64,000 bases of DNA, taken from Flavobacteriaceae bacterium MAR_2009_75 (GTDB taxonomy: Bacteria > Bacteroidota > Bacteroidia > Flavobacteriales > Flavobacteriaceae). Both the position numbers and the translations under genes were made by a program. Of the stretch, positions 34,907-43,940 are shown piece by piece (position 1 is the stretch's first letter; each line of letters opens with the position of its first letter). The notes beneath the pieces are model-generated. The model was not told the DNA's origin, did no database searches, and worked only from the letters and a program-made list of their open reading frames with translations. The stretch lies in NCBI GenBank assembly GCA_002813285.1, contig PHTZ01000001.1, forward strand, positions 3,347,501-3,411,500. The letters are read 5' to 3'.

Positions 34907-35038
34907 ATAAGACTAGCGCTAGGGATAGAGGCGGTATCATTTGAGTTTAAGACTCAAAAATAAAGCCGAAAGCCCGGGCCTATGGCAACGCCCAAAATAT
35001 ATAGATAATAGAAAGAGTTTAGCAGATATTCAAATTCA
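34907..35038 (+). other. Hairpins between the small ORF and metF
   Basis: Contains the palindrome CTAGCGCTAG and a TTTGAGT/ACTCAAA hairpin (34940-34958) without a T run. No terminator was recognised, so metF may be read through from the metH promoter. Confidence 0.35.
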
Positions 35039-35992
35039 ATGAAGATAACCGACCATATTAATAATGCAAAGGGGAAGACCCTATTTTCCTTTGAAATTAT
35101 ACCGCCTGTTAAGGGTAAGAACATTCAAGAACTATATAATAACATTGATCCGTTGATGGAGTTTAGACCTCCGTTTATTGATGTGACCACTTCACGTGAA
35201 GAATATGTTTATATCGATAGGGATGGGCTGTTAGATAAGAAATTGACCCGAATGAGACCGGGTACGGTCGGTATTTGTGCATCGATCAAGCATAAATATG
35301 AAGTCGATACGGTACCACATGTGCTTTGTGGTGGTTTTACCAAAGAAGAAACAGAATACCTTTTGGTCGATTGCCATTACCTAGGTATCGATAATATTAT
35401 GGCTTTGCGTGGAGATGCCATGCGCGAGGAGCAATATTTTAAACCGACCAAAGGCGGGCACAACTATGCGGTCGATTTGGTTAAGCAAGTACACGAGCTG
35501 AACTGCGGTAACTATTTGCACGATACGGTCGAAACCGACAATTGCGCCGATTTCTGTATTGGCGTGGCCGGCTACCCTGAAAAACATTTAGAGGCGCCTT
35601 CTTTGAAATCGGATTTAAAGCGATTGAAAGAAAAGGTGGATGCGGGTGCCGATTATGTGGTAACACAAATGTTTTTCGATAATCAGAAATATTTTGAGTT
35701 CGTAGAGGCTGCCAAAGCGATGGGTATTGATGTACCGATCATACCGGGCATAAAACCTATTGCCGTAAAAAGGCATCTTCAGCTATTGCCACAAGTTTTC
35801 AAGATTGATTTGCCTCAAGACCTTATCGATGCCGTTGATGCTTGTAGTACCAACAAAGAAGTACGACAGGTAGGGGTGGAGTGGTGCATTCAACAATCAA
35901 AAGAATTGAAAGATGCCGGTGTACCTGTATTGCATTATTACTCGATGGGTAAATCTGATAACATAAAAGCTATCGCCGATAAGTTATTTTAA
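35039..35992 (+). CDS. metF: Methylenetetrahydrofolate reductase
   Basis: 317 residues. The TIM-barrel flavoprotein shows FSFEIIPPVKGKN at the N-terminus, MALRGDAMREE, GVAGYPEKHLEAPS and VTQMFFDN. It reduces 5,10-methylene-THF to 5-methyl-THF, the methyl donor for MetH encoded upstream. A perfect-palindrome terminator follows 20 bp after the stop. Confidence 0.97.
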   Translation: MKITDHINNAKGKTLFSFEIIPPVKGKNIQELYNNIDPLMEFRPPFIDVTTSREEYVYIDRDGLLDKKLTRMRPGTVGICASIKHKYEVDTVPHVLCGGFTKEETEYLLVDCHYLGIDNIMALRGDAMREEQYFKPTKGGHNYAVDLVKQVHELNCGNYLHDTVETDNCADFCIGVAGYPEKHLEAPSLKSDLKRLKEKVDAGADYVVTQMFFDNQKYFEFVEAAKAMGIDVPIIPGIKPIAVKRHLQLLPQVFKIDLPQDLIDAVDACSTNKEVRQVGVEWCIQQSKELKDAGVPVLHYYSMGKSDNIKAIADKLF

Positions 35993-36012
35993 TGAGTACG
36001 GTGAAAATTTAG

Positions 36013-36039
36013 GCGGCCCAATTGGGCCGCTTCTTTTTT
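36013..36039 (+). terminator. Terminator after metF
   Basis: GCGGCCCAATTGGGCCGC is a perfect 18-bp palindrome (36013-36030) followed by TTCTTTTTT. It overlaps the upstream part of the next open frame and so argues for the later ATG at 36088. Confidence 0.85.
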
Positions 36040-36087
36040 AAGAAAGGGTGCTTTCTATTTCGATGTAGCTACTTAACTTTGCCTCCC

Positions 36088-37182
36088 ATGAATCTTAGGG
36101 TATTTCTGCTTATATTTTTTTCGATTACTTCTATTTTTTCGCAAGAGAATGAACGGCAACATTGCTATAGCTTTGATGCGAGTCCGTTCTATGGTTCGAT
36201 TATCTTGCACAATCCTGATATTTCACATTTAATATCTGAGCACCCGACTGGGGTTATATTGGGCTACAACAGAAAAACGTTCGGTTTAGAAGAATGGCAG
36301 CAGTGGTATAACTACCCTGATTTAGGGGCGTCGTTCATTTATCAAAACTCACATAACAAGACACTCGGTGATGCCTATGGGTTGTACGCCCATTTCAACT
36401 TCTACTTCTTTAAGCGCAACCTTCAGTTTCGTATAGGTCAGGGTGTTTCGTATGCTACCGACCCCTATGACAGAGATATTAATTTTAGAAACAATGCTTA
36501 CGGTTCTCGTTTATTGAGCTCTACCTTTATGATGTTCAATTATCAGAAAGAAAATATTTACAAGAATTTGGGACTGAAATTGGGGTTGTCGGTAATTCAT
36601 TATTCCAATGCCAATATTAAGGCCCCGAATACCTCGACCAATACTTTGGCATTCAACGCTGGTTTGGTGTACACTCTAGACGGTGACGAAACAGAATACA
36701 TAAGAAGGGAAAAGGAAAGAATTACCGAGCCGGTAAAATACAATCTTGTCTTTCGAACAGGGGTAAATGAAAGTGATAATATTGGGCACGGACAATATCC
36801 GTTTTATATATTTTCCGGTTATGCGGATAAACGTGTAGGTCGAAAAAGTGCCCTACAACTGGGGGCCGATGTGTTTTTTAGTAATTTTTTAAAGGAGTTG
36901 ATTGAGTTTCAATCCATTTCATTTCCTGAAAACAATATCGACGCCAATACCGATTACAAACGAGTGGGGCTTTTTGTTGGCCATGAACTTTTTATCAATA
37001 AGCTTTCGATAGGTACCCAGTTGGGGTATTATGTGTATTACCCTTTTGATTTTGAGGGGAAGGTGTATAACCGTTTTAGTTTGAAACGTTATTTTGGAGA
37101 TAGCTTTTTCGGAGTGGTCAGTCTAAAATCACATGGTGCTGCTGCAGAAGCGGTTGAATTCGGAATAGGAGTGCGCTTATGA
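36088..37182 (+). CDS. Acyloxyacyl hydrolase / PagL-like outer-membrane protein
   Basis: 364 residues with a signal peptide (MNLRVFLLIFFSITSIFSQ). The mature protein is rich in alternating aromatic beta-strands as in an outer-membrane barrel. LSVIHYSNANIKAPN in the second half resembles the His-x-Ser region of the PagL lipid A 3-O-deacylase family (the larger flavobacterial form). It would trim lipid A acyl chains at the outer membrane; the activity is inferred. The stop overlaps an alternative start of the next gene. Confidence 0.72.
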   Translation: MNLRVFLLIFFSITSIFSQENERQHCYSFDASPFYGSIILHNPDISHLISEHPTGVILGYNRKTFGLEEWQQWYNYPDLGASFIYQNSHNKTLGDAYGLYAHFNFYFFKRNLQFRIGQGVSYATDPYDRDINFRNNAYGSRLLSSTFMMFNYQKENIYKNLGLKLGLSVIHYSNANIKAPNTSTNTLAFNAGLVYTLDGDETEYIRREKERITEPVKYNLVFRTGVNESDNIGHGQYPFYIFSGYADKRVGRKSALQLGADVFFSNFLKELIEFQSISFPENNIDANTDYKRVGLFVGHELFINKLSIGTQLGYYVYYPFDFEGKVYNRFSLKRYFGDSFFGVVSLKSHGAAAEAVEFGIGVRL

Positions 37183-37244
37183 AAAATCAATTGATAAAAC
37201 TGAACAAGAAAATAATCACATCAAGACGAAGTTTTGAAACGGTA

Positions 37245-38009
37245 ATGGTACAGAGTCTCAAAAAGGTATGCGCACTTTTTGCGCTGTTCATAATATTAGT
37301 GGGGTGCAATAGTGAATCAGCTCCCGACTGTCTTCAGAACTCCGGTGATTTGGTTCGTGAAGAAGTTCTTATGGCAGATTTCGATAAGATTACTGTTTTT
37401 GAGAACGTTTCATTGGTGGTAAAGCAGGGTGATAAGCAGAAAGTTGAAATAGAAACTAGTGAATTTTTATATGATGAGGTAAGTGCTGAAGTTAAAGACG
37501 GGCGCTTGCTTCTAAGAGATACGAATGACTGTAATTATTTTAGAGATTATGGCCTAACTACTATATATGTAACTTCCCCGAATATTACTGAAATCAGAAG
37601 CAGCACGGGTTGGGGTATTGAGAGTGATGGTGTTTTGGCATATGATAATTTGTCCTTGATTTCAGAGAGTTTTATTAATCCCGAATCGGAAACTACCGAC
37701 GGCGAATATAATTTACAACTGAATTCTCAGAGTTTGAGTGTGGTTGTTAATGGTATCGCTTATTTTCAATTGAGCGGAACGGTAGAAAATCTAAGTTTAA
37801 ATATTGCGGCGGGAGATTCTCGCATAGAGACCGATAAGTTAACGGCTCAAAATGTAACCATCAACCACCGAGGCTCAAATGATATGTTCGTAAACCCACG
37901 GGTCGCTATTCGTGGCACCATTCGCAGTACCGGAAACGTCATCAGTAAGAACAGGCCCGATATCATCGAGGTTCAAGAAATCTACAAAGGTCGATTGCGG
38001 TTCGAATAA
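37245..38009 (+). CDS. Head-GIN-domain (DUF2807-like) lipoprotein
   Basis: 254 residues from MVQSLKKVCALF, with a lipobox IILVGC at Cys21. A start at 37179 (overlapping the previous stop) would put this Cys at residue 43, too deep for a signal peptide. The mature part is a regular beta-helix-like protein with FDKITVFENVSLVVKQGDKQ and many short strands, matching putative auto-transporter adhesin head GIN proteins. The function is unknown; it is probably cell-surface or periplasmic. It may be co-transcribed with the PagL-like gene. Confidence 0.78.
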   Translation: MVQSLKKVCALFALFIILVGCNSESAPDCLQNSGDLVREEVLMADFDKITVFENVSLVVKQGDKQKVEIETSEFLYDEVSAEVKDGRLLLRDTNDCNYFRDYGLTTIYVTSPNITEIRSSTGWGIESDGVLAYDNLSLISESFINPESETTDGEYNLQLNSQSLSVVVNGIAYFQLSGTVENLSLNIAAGDSRIETDKLTAQNVTINHRGSNDMFVNPRVAIRGTIRSTGNVISKNRPDIIEVQEIYKGRLRFE

Positions 38010-38048
38010 GACCTAATACCTTTAGGGGCAGCTCTCGAATGCAGAAAT

Positions 38049-39158
38049 ATGAACCCTATTCAGAAATACCTTAGAAGTTTTTTTGCTAAAAAAAGGATAG
38101 TTGGTGATACCCCACTTCAAGGTTTGGCGGCAGCGGATGCTTTATTGTCCGATTTAGTGAACGAGAATAAGGTGCCAGGGCTTGCCTTAACCGTCATGAA
38201 AAAGGGAGAAGTTTTTTTTCAGAGAGGGTATGGTCATGCAAATTTGGAAAATCGCATACCTGCCGACCCGAAGAATACTGTTTTCAGAATAGCCAGCGTG
38301 TCTAAGCCTATCGCCGCCACCGCTTTGGCCAAGATGGTATATGATGAACTTATAGACCTTGATGCTTCCTTCTATGAGTATGTGCCATACTATCCTTCAA
38401 AGAAATGGGACTTTACCATTCGTCAATTGGCCAGCCACACCGCTGGTATTCGAGGCTATCGGGGAATAGAATATGGCTTGAACCAAGCCTATTCTATTGC
38501 AGAAAGTATTGAAATATTTAAAGATGACGATTTATTGTTCGAACCGGGAAAGGGGTATCAGTACAACAGTTTTGATTGGGTAATGATTTCGTTGGCCATG
38601 CAAGAAGCCAGTGGTATGCCTTTTGAAAAGTATGTCGAGGATTATGTTTTAGAACCATTAGCTATGAACTATACTTTTGCCCCAAACGTCAAAAATAGAA
38701 TTGATACGCAATTGGAAGAAGCCCGAAGAGAATCACCGGATTTACATCTGGCAAAATTCTATTCAAAGAATAGGTCTGGTTTTAGAGATGCCATTTCTGT
38801 AAACAATCATTACAAACTTGCAGGTGGAGGGTACCTCTCTACCACTGAAGATATCGCGAAATTGGGCCAAGCGTATCTCGATAATAAAGTTCTACCCCCC
38901 GAAATTAAAAATCAATTTTTAACGGCTCAAGAAGTAAATGGGCAATCTACATACTACGGCTTAGGGTGGCAGGTAAGCAGTGATATACATGGGCGACCTT
39001 ATTACGGGCACGTGGGTAATGGGGTAGGGGGGTATTCCAATTTTTATGTATACCCTGAGCACGAAATGGTTTTCTCTATTCTTATCAATTGCACTGACCC
39101 TAAAGTGCAAGATGACTTAGATAAAATAGTGAACGCCCTCTTCACGCCAAGTACATGA
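38049..39158 (+). CDS. Serine hydrolase of the beta-lactamase class C family
   Basis: 369 residues. Active-site motifs are SVSK (SxxK) in FRIASVSKPIAATALAK, YNS in GYQYNSFDWV (YxN) and HVGNGVGG (HxG). No clear signal peptide is seen, so it may be cytoplasmic or non-classical. Relatives include esterases, D-aminopeptidases and peptidases, so beta-lactamase activity should not be assumed. Confidence 0.88.
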   Translation: MNPIQKYLRSFFAKKRIVGDTPLQGLAAADALLSDLVNENKVPGLALTVMKKGEVFFQRGYGHANLENRIPADPKNTVFRIASVSKPIAATALAKMVYDELIDLDASFYEYVPYYPSKKWDFTIRQLASHTAGIRGYRGIEYGLNQAYSIAESIEIFKDDDLLFEPGKGYQYNSFDWVMISLAMQEASGMPFEKYVEDYVLEPLAMNYTFAPNVKNRIDTQLEEARRESPDLHLAKFYSKNRSGFRDAISVNNHYKLAGGGYLSTTEDIAKLGQAYLDNKVLPPEIKNQFLTAQEVNGQSTYYGLGWQVSSDIHGRPYYGHVGNGVGGYSNFYVYPEHEMVFSILINCTDPKVQDDLDKIVNALFTPST

Positions 39159-39266
39159 TTATCAATATTTCTAAATGTGTGTTTCTTCGGAATAAAAAGT
39201 AATCGAGAAGATAAACTCATTACTTTGTTTAAAGATTATTAATTAATTTTAAACAAAAAAATAGTT

Positions 39267-39731
39267 ATGAAAAAGAATATTCTATTTGCACTATTTGCTA
39301 TTGTCGTATTTGCTCAAACTACAATGGCCCAAGAGATAACGGCTTTTCAGGGTATGTGGGGGCCGGAATTCTACCAAGATCAAGAAAAATTGAGTTGGAA
39401 AGAGATCGATAAAATCATGACCGAAAGCCAAGTGGCCCAAACGAACTGGCAAAAATCTAAGAAAAACCTGTTGGGAGGCATGTTGGTCGGTACCCTTAAT
39501 TTCGGATCGGGAATTTGGTTTATCGTGAACGAGGCGGACAACAAACCTGTAACTGGGCCTGTAATTGCCTTTGCCGCTACGGGATTAGTGGGTTCTATTT
39601 TTTATCATGCCGCACTTAAAAATAAAAAGAAAGCCATTTTAAACTATAACGAAAGTTTAGATAATACAACTTCTTTTCGTTTGGTGCCGACCAGTAATGA
39701 AAACGGAATAGGGTTGGCATTAAAGTTCTAG
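39267..39731 (+). CDS. Exported protein with two hydrophobic segments, unknown
   Basis: 154 residues. The signal peptide is MKKNILFALFAIVVFAQTTMAQ. Two later hydrophobic stretches (LLGGMLVGTLNFGSGIWFIV and TGPVIAFAATGLVGSIFYHAAL) suggest membrane association. No family was recognised. It is convergent with gldA, with a 4-bp gap. Confidence 0.6.
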   Translation: MKKNILFALFAIVVFAQTTMAQEITAFQGMWGPEFYQDQEKLSWKEIDKIMTESQVAQTNWQKSKKNLLGGMLVGTLNFGSGIWFIVNEADNKPVTGPVIAFAATGLVGSIFYHAALKNKKKAILNYNESLDNTTSFRLVPTSNENGIGLALKF

Positions 39732-39735
39732 AAGT

Positions 39736-40647
39736 CTATAACGTCTCGGTAGGCCTTGCAGTAAGCTCTGAAAATAGGCTTTCCAGATTTTTGTTCTTTC
39801 TGCTCAATTGTAAGGTCTTTAGCTTATTGTCGTGGGCAAAGTCGAAAACCGCAGGGCGCATGTCTGTTGCCGTGCTGAAGGTGATTTCATAGACAAACCC
39901 TCCAGAGTTTTTTACATTTTTTACGTGGGGTAAACGCTGTAAAAAAGCTTCTTCTACACGGTAATCAAACTCTACTTCGATAATCTGTTCATCTTCCTCT
40001 CTAAGTTCGGCCAATTTTTTATCGGCTACCAAATTTCCTTGGTTAATAATCAGCACTCGGTCGCAAACGGCTTCCACCTCTTTCATAATATGGGTAGAGA
40101 GCAGTATGGTTTTTTCTTTCCCAATTTCCTTAATAAGCTTACGTATTTCAATTAGTTGATTTGGGTCAAGGCCCGTTGTAGGTTCATCAAGAATCAATAC
40201 TTCAGGGTCGTGCAATAATGCTGCAGCTAGCCCCACCCGTTGACGATATCCTTTAGAAAGTTGCCCAATTTTTTTATGTGCTTCAGGTGATAGCCCCGTT
40301 TGTTCTATGACTTCTGCAATTCGGTTTTTATCCGTTTTATAGACATCCGCATTAAATGCGAGATATTCTTTAACGTACATTTCTAAATAAAGCGGATTGT
40401 GTTCCGGTAAATATCCAATACTTCTTTGAACATCTTTTTTATGGGTTGAAACATCAAAAGAGTTCACTTGGGCTTCGCCTTCATCAGCTTGATGGTAAGT
40501 GGTCAAGATTTTCATCATGGTCGATTTACCTGCCCCATTCGGCCCCAGAAAACCAACTATTTCACCTTTTTCAAGTGTGAAAGAAATACGGTCAAGTGCT
40601 TTTTGTGTACCAAATGTTTTTGAAATGTTCTTGACAACGATTGACAT
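39736..40647 (-). CDS. gldA: Gliding-motility ABC transporter ATPase GldA
   Basis: 303 residues from MSIVVKNISKTFG; the frame extends to 40686 but the added residues are not family-like. Walker A GPNGAGKST, signature LSKGYRQRV and Walker B VLILDEPTTGLDP are all present. The C-terminal about 80 residues match the GldA-type extension. GldA works with GldF and GldG, which are not in this window, in flavobacterial gliding and surface transport. Another ABC-2 exporter ATPase is the alternative. Confidence 0.8.
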   Translation of the reverse strand: MSIVVKNISKTFGTQKALDRISFTLEKGEIVGFLGPNGAGKSTMMKILTTYHQADEGEAQVNSFDVSTHKKDVQRSIGYLPEHNPLYLEMYVKEYLAFNADVYKTDKNRIAEVIEQTGLSPEAHKKIGQLSKGYRQRVGLAAALLHDPEVLILDEPTTGLDPNQLIEIRKLIKEIGKEKTILLSTHIMKEVEAVCDRVLIINQGNLVADKKLAELREEDEQIIEVEFDYRVEEAFLQRLPHVKNVKNSGGFVYEITFSTATDMRPAVFDFAHDNKLKTLQLSRKNKNLESLFSELTARPTETL

Positions 40648-40792
40648 GATATGCGTGTTTAAGTAGAATGAATAATCGGGATTCAAGCAAAAAATGAGGG
40701 TTTTACCTGAAATCTCAACTCAAAAATAGATAATATCTCCTGTAATTTTAGGCTGTACAGGCTTTCTAATTAAAAAAATAAGTTCTGACAAT

Positions 40793-40821
40793 TTGATTTT
40801 TAAATATAATTGTTACTTTAG
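40793..40821 (+). promoter_or_regulatory. Promoter of the aromatic amino acid operon
   Basis: TTG (40793-40795) and TACTTTAG (40814-40821), 18 bp apart, fit the flavobacterial pattern with one mismatch. Transcription would begin just before the leader peptide ATG at 40840. Confidence 0.55.
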
Positions 40822-40839
40822 CCGAAGTTTAAGTGTACA

Positions 40840-40911
40840 ATGTCAAATCAATATTTCTTTAACGGTTTTTATTTCTACTTCTTTTTTAAAAGAGGTGTGG
40901 GACTGTTATAG
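40840..40911 (+). CDS. Phe/Tyr-rich leader peptide of the pheA operon
   Basis: A 23-codon ORF whose residues 4-16 read QYFFNGFYFYFFF, so 7 Phe and 3 Tyr occur in 23 positions. It starts about 19 bp after the -7 box and ends just before a terminator. GGGACT (40899-40904) inside the ORF can pair with AGTCCC (40939-40944), the 5' arm of the terminator. This is the layout of ribosome-mediated attenuation: stalling at Phe/Tyr codons when the charged tRNA is scarce leaves GGGACT free to block terminator formation. It is too short for standard gene calling. Confidence 0.8.
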   Translation: MSNQYFFNGFYFYFFFKRGVGLL

Positions 40912-40937
40912 AATATTGAAACCAAGATATTATGTAG

Positions 40938-40966
40938 AAGTCCCGTGAAAAACGGGACTTTTTTTA
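40938..40966 (+). terminator. Attenuator of the pheA operon
   Basis: AAGTCCCGT (40938-40946) pairs with ACGGGACTT (40952-40960) around GAAAA, followed by seven T residues. It ends 30 bp before the pheA start and competes with the antiterminator pairing to 40899-40904. Confidence 0.85.
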
Positions 40967-40996
40967 TTTAAAATTAATTGATTTTTTAACCGACAG

Positions 40997-41824
40997 ATGA
41001 ATTTAAAGATAGCCATACAGGGAATCAAAGGCTCTAACCACCATCAGGTAGCCAAAGATTATTTTCAAGATGATAACCAATTGGTAGAGTGCATGTCTTT
41101 TGATTTTTTGGTAGATAGACTATTGGATAAAACCGCTGATGTCGGGGTGATGGCCATAGAGAATTCGATTGCGGGGTCAATCATTCCGAATTATGCTCTT
41201 GTATATCACCAAAACCTACACATTATCGGAGAACATTACCTGAATATCAATCACAATTTGATGGTGCTGAAAGGGCAGGGTATCGACGACATAGAAGAGG
41301 TGCGATCGCACCCGATGGCATTGTTGCAGTGCAAAGAGTTTTTTCGAGATTACCCCAAAGTAAAGTTGGTAGAAGATGTTGATACGGCAGAGACTGCAAG
41401 ATGTATTCAAGATGAAAAATTGAAGCATGTGGCGGCAATCGCCCCTCAAGTTGCGGCCGACCTGTATGATTTGGACATCGTAGCGCCAGAGATACAAACT
41501 ATCAAGAATAATGCAACTCGTTTTATTATTGTAAAGACAAAAAATAAAGAGTTGCCAAAAGAGGAAATCAATAAGGCTTCGGTACGTTTCGTTACGGGGC
41601 ATAAGCGCGGTAGTTTGGCGGCCGTGCTTAATGTGATGAGTGACTGTCGCTTGAGTTTGACCAAGATTCAGTCATTGCCCATAATCGAGACTCCTTGGAA
41701 GTATTCCTTTTTTGTTGATGTTACTTTTGAAGATTACGAATACTTTGAGAAATCGAAATCGCTGTTGAACATCATGGCGGAAGACTTTAAAGTTTTAGGA
41801 GAATATAAAAATGCCAGAATATGA
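40997..41824 (+). CDS. pheA: Prephenate dehydratase
   Basis: 275 residues. The PDT domain begins IAIQGIKGSNHHQVAKDYF; GVMAIENSIAGSI and NATRFIIVKTK (TRF motif) are catalytic signatures. A C-terminal ACT domain follows (KRGSLAAVLNVM). The ACT ESRP motif that holds phenylalanine in feedback-sensitive enzymes reads QSLP here, so allosteric inhibition may be altered. It converts prephenate to phenylpyruvate. It is the first structural gene after the attenuator. Confidence 0.94.
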   Translation: MNLKIAIQGIKGSNHHQVAKDYFQDDNQLVECMSFDFLVDRLLDKTADVGVMAIENSIAGSIIPNYALVYHQNLHIIGEHYLNINHNLMVLKGQGIDDIEEVRSHPMALLQCKEFFRDYPKVKLVEDVDTAETARCIQDEKLKHVAAIAPQVAADLYDLDIVAPEIQTIKNNATRFIIVKTKNKELPKEEINKASVRFVTGHKRGSLAAVLNVMSDCRLSLTKIQSLPIIETPWKYSFFVDVTFEDYEYFEKSKSLLNIMAEDFKVLGEYKNARI

Positions 41825-42969
41825 TACATACGGCAAATCGCTTACATACTGTTGAAGAATATTACTTCTCTAAAAAGTTGAGAGAAGTACGTGGCCTAAT
41901 GGCTGAGGGTCGCCCGATTATCAATATGGGTATCGGTAGCCCTGATTTGGCACCCTCCAAAGAAATTATAGAAAGCATTCAGAATGCCGTACTCGAAGGC
42001 GGGGCACATCAATATCAAAGCTATCAGGGTTTGCCCGAACTTCGTGAGGCCATCGCCAATTTTTACAATAATAAGTTTGAGGTAATCGCTGATCCGGCGA
42101 CTGAGATATTGCCTTTAATGGGTTCAAAAGAGGGTATCATGCACATCAGTCTGGCCTTCTTGAACGAAGGTGATGCCGTGTTGATCCCTAATCCCGGTTA
42201 CCCGACCTATACCTCTGTGGCAAAATTGGTCGGTGCAGTTGTGAAGTATTATAATCTTAATGCTGAGGGCGGTTGGTTTCCTGATTTGGAGGCTCTTCGC
42301 GAGCGTGACCTGTCAAACGTAAAAATCATGTGGGTAAGTTATCCGCATATGCCGACAGGGGCAACGGCAACGACGGCACAGTTCGAAGAATTGGTAGCAT
42401 TTGCCAAAGAGAAAGACATTCTTTTGGTAAACGATAACCCATACAGCTTCGTGTTGAATGATTCTCCGGGCAGTATTTTATCGGTCGCTGGAGCGAAAGA
42501 AGTGGCATTGGAACTTAATTCACTTAGCAAAACCTTTAATATGGCCGGTTGGCGTGTGGGGATGGTCTTAGGTAGTGAAGACCACATCAACGCCGTACTC
42601 AAGGTGAAGAGTAATATGGATTCTGGTATGTTCTACGGAATTCAAAAAGGCGCAATTACCGCCTTAAAGAGTGACCAGAGTTGGTTCGATTCATTAAAGG
42701 AAGTGTATAGTTCACGAAGAAATCTAGTTTTTGAGCTGGCCGATAAGTTGAACTGTTCTTATGAATCACAAGCAGTTGGAATGTTCGTTTGGGCCAAGTT
42801 GCCCGCAGGAAGTAAATCTGCAGAAGAATTTATCGATGAGGTGTTGTACGATAAAAACATCTTTATAACCCCCGGAACCATTTTCGGAAGCAATGGTGAA
42901 GGGTATATACGCTTCTCACTATGTGTGACCGAAGATAAGATTAGAGAAGCCATAAGTCGATTTAATTAA
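41821..42969 (+). CDS. Class I/II aminotransferase (aromatic/aspartate type)
   Basis: 382 residues with the fold-type I PLP layout: NPGYPTYTSVAKL, NDNPYSFVLND and the Schiff-base Lys in ELNSLSKTFNMAGWRVG. It overlaps pheA by 4 bp (ATGA). In this operon it most likely transaminates phenylpyruvate and hydroxyphenylpyruvate, the last step to Phe and Tyr; this is inferred from context. Confidence 0.9.
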   Translation: MIHTANRLHTVEEYYFSKKLREVRGLMAEGRPIINMGIGSPDLAPSKEIIESIQNAVLEGGAHQYQSYQGLPELREAIANFYNNKFEVIADPATEILPLMGSKEGIMHISLAFLNEGDAVLIPNPGYPTYTSVAKLVGAVVKYYNLNAEGGWFPDLEALRERDLSNVKIMWVSYPHMPTGATATTAQFEELVAFAKEKDILLVNDNPYSFVLNDSPGSILSVAGAKEVALELNSLSKTFNMAGWRVGMVLGSEDHINAVLKVKSNMDSGMFYGIQKGAITALKSDQSWFDSLKEVYSSRRNLVFELADKLNCSYESQAVGMFVWAKLPAGSKSAEEFIDEVLYDKNIFITPGTIFGSNGEGYIRFSLCVTEDKIREAISRFN

Positions 42970-42985
42970 AGTTGAAGAAGATAAT

Positions 42986-43846
42986 ATGAACGTTTTCATT
43001 ATAGGTATTGGGTTGATAGGAGGTTCTTTTGCGAAAGACATTAAGCGCTTGCGCCCTGATACCAATATTTATGGTGTTGATACGAGCGACAAGCATTTAG
43101 ATGAGGCGCTGCAATTGGGTATTATCGATAAAAAGTCTGAGTATTCAGAGCTGGCAGTGGCCGATATGGTGATAGTTACCATTCCTGTCGATGTTATGGT
43201 CGATGAGCTTCCTAAAATTCTAGATGCCGTAAACGATGATTGTGTGGTTTTTGATGGAGGTTCAACAAAGAGTCTTATTTGTAGCGTAATAGAAAACCAT
43301 CCGAAGCGAAGAAATTTTTTGGCGGCTCACCCCATTGCGGGAACGGAGTTTTCAGGCCCATCCGCGGCTATAGAAAATTTGTATGCCGGCAAGACCAATA
43401 TTATTTGTGAGGTAGAGAAGACCGCTTTTAAATTGCAAGAGCGTGCTTTAGAGCTTTTTCAAGAAATGGGAATGCGTATTCGGTATATGAATCCGCAGGC
43501 TCATGACAAGCACATTGCCTATGTGTCGCATTTGTCACACATCAGCTCGTTTATGTTGGGAAAGACGGTTATAGAGAAAGAGAAAAATGAACGTGATATT
43601 TTTGACATGGCGGGCAGTGGTTTTGAGAGCACGGTCAGGTTGGCCAAGAGTTCACCGGCCATGTGGACGCCCATTTTCAAGCACAATAAAGAGAATGTAA
43701 TAGAGACCTTGGAGGAGTATATACAGAACCTTCAAGAATTTATGCAGCTGCTGAAAAGTGATGATTATGAGGGAATCTATAAGGAAATGAACGATACGAA
43801 TAAAATAAAGGAAATTTTAAACGGAATACCATTAAACAATAAGTAA
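42986..43846 (+). CDS. tyrA: Prephenate dehydrogenase
   Basis: 286 residues. The NAD-binding motif is IGIGLIGGSFAKDI; HPIAGTEFSGPSAA holds the catalytic His region, and HDKHIAYVSHLSHISSF is the TyrA helical signature. It converts prephenate to 4-hydroxyphenylpyruvate. It is the third gene of the operon, 16 bp after the aminotransferase, with no fused chorismate mutase or ACT domain. Confidence 0.94.
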   Translation: MNVFIIGIGLIGGSFAKDIKRLRPDTNIYGVDTSDKHLDEALQLGIIDKKSEYSELAVADMVIVTIPVDVMVDELPKILDAVNDDCVVFDGGSTKSLICSVIENHPKRRNFLAAHPIAGTEFSGPSAAIENLYAGKTNIICEVEKTAFKLQERALELFQEMGMRIRYMNPQAHDKHIAYVSHLSHISSFMLGKTVIEKEKNERDIFDMAGSGFESTVRLAKSSPAMWTPIFKHNKENVIETLEEYIQNLQEFMQLLKSDDYEGIYKEMNDTNKIKEILNGIPLNNK

Positions 43847-43940
43847 AACTAGAGAACAAGTACAAAGTCAAAAAGGAAGAGTAGAAGCCCCACGCGTTTT
43901 TTAACGACCTTGCTGTCTTTATTGCAGAAAAATCAAAACA

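Noticed and set aside
36022-36087. Early TTG start for the PagL-like gene
   Set aside because: It lies in the terminator after metF and would place the signal peptide internally.
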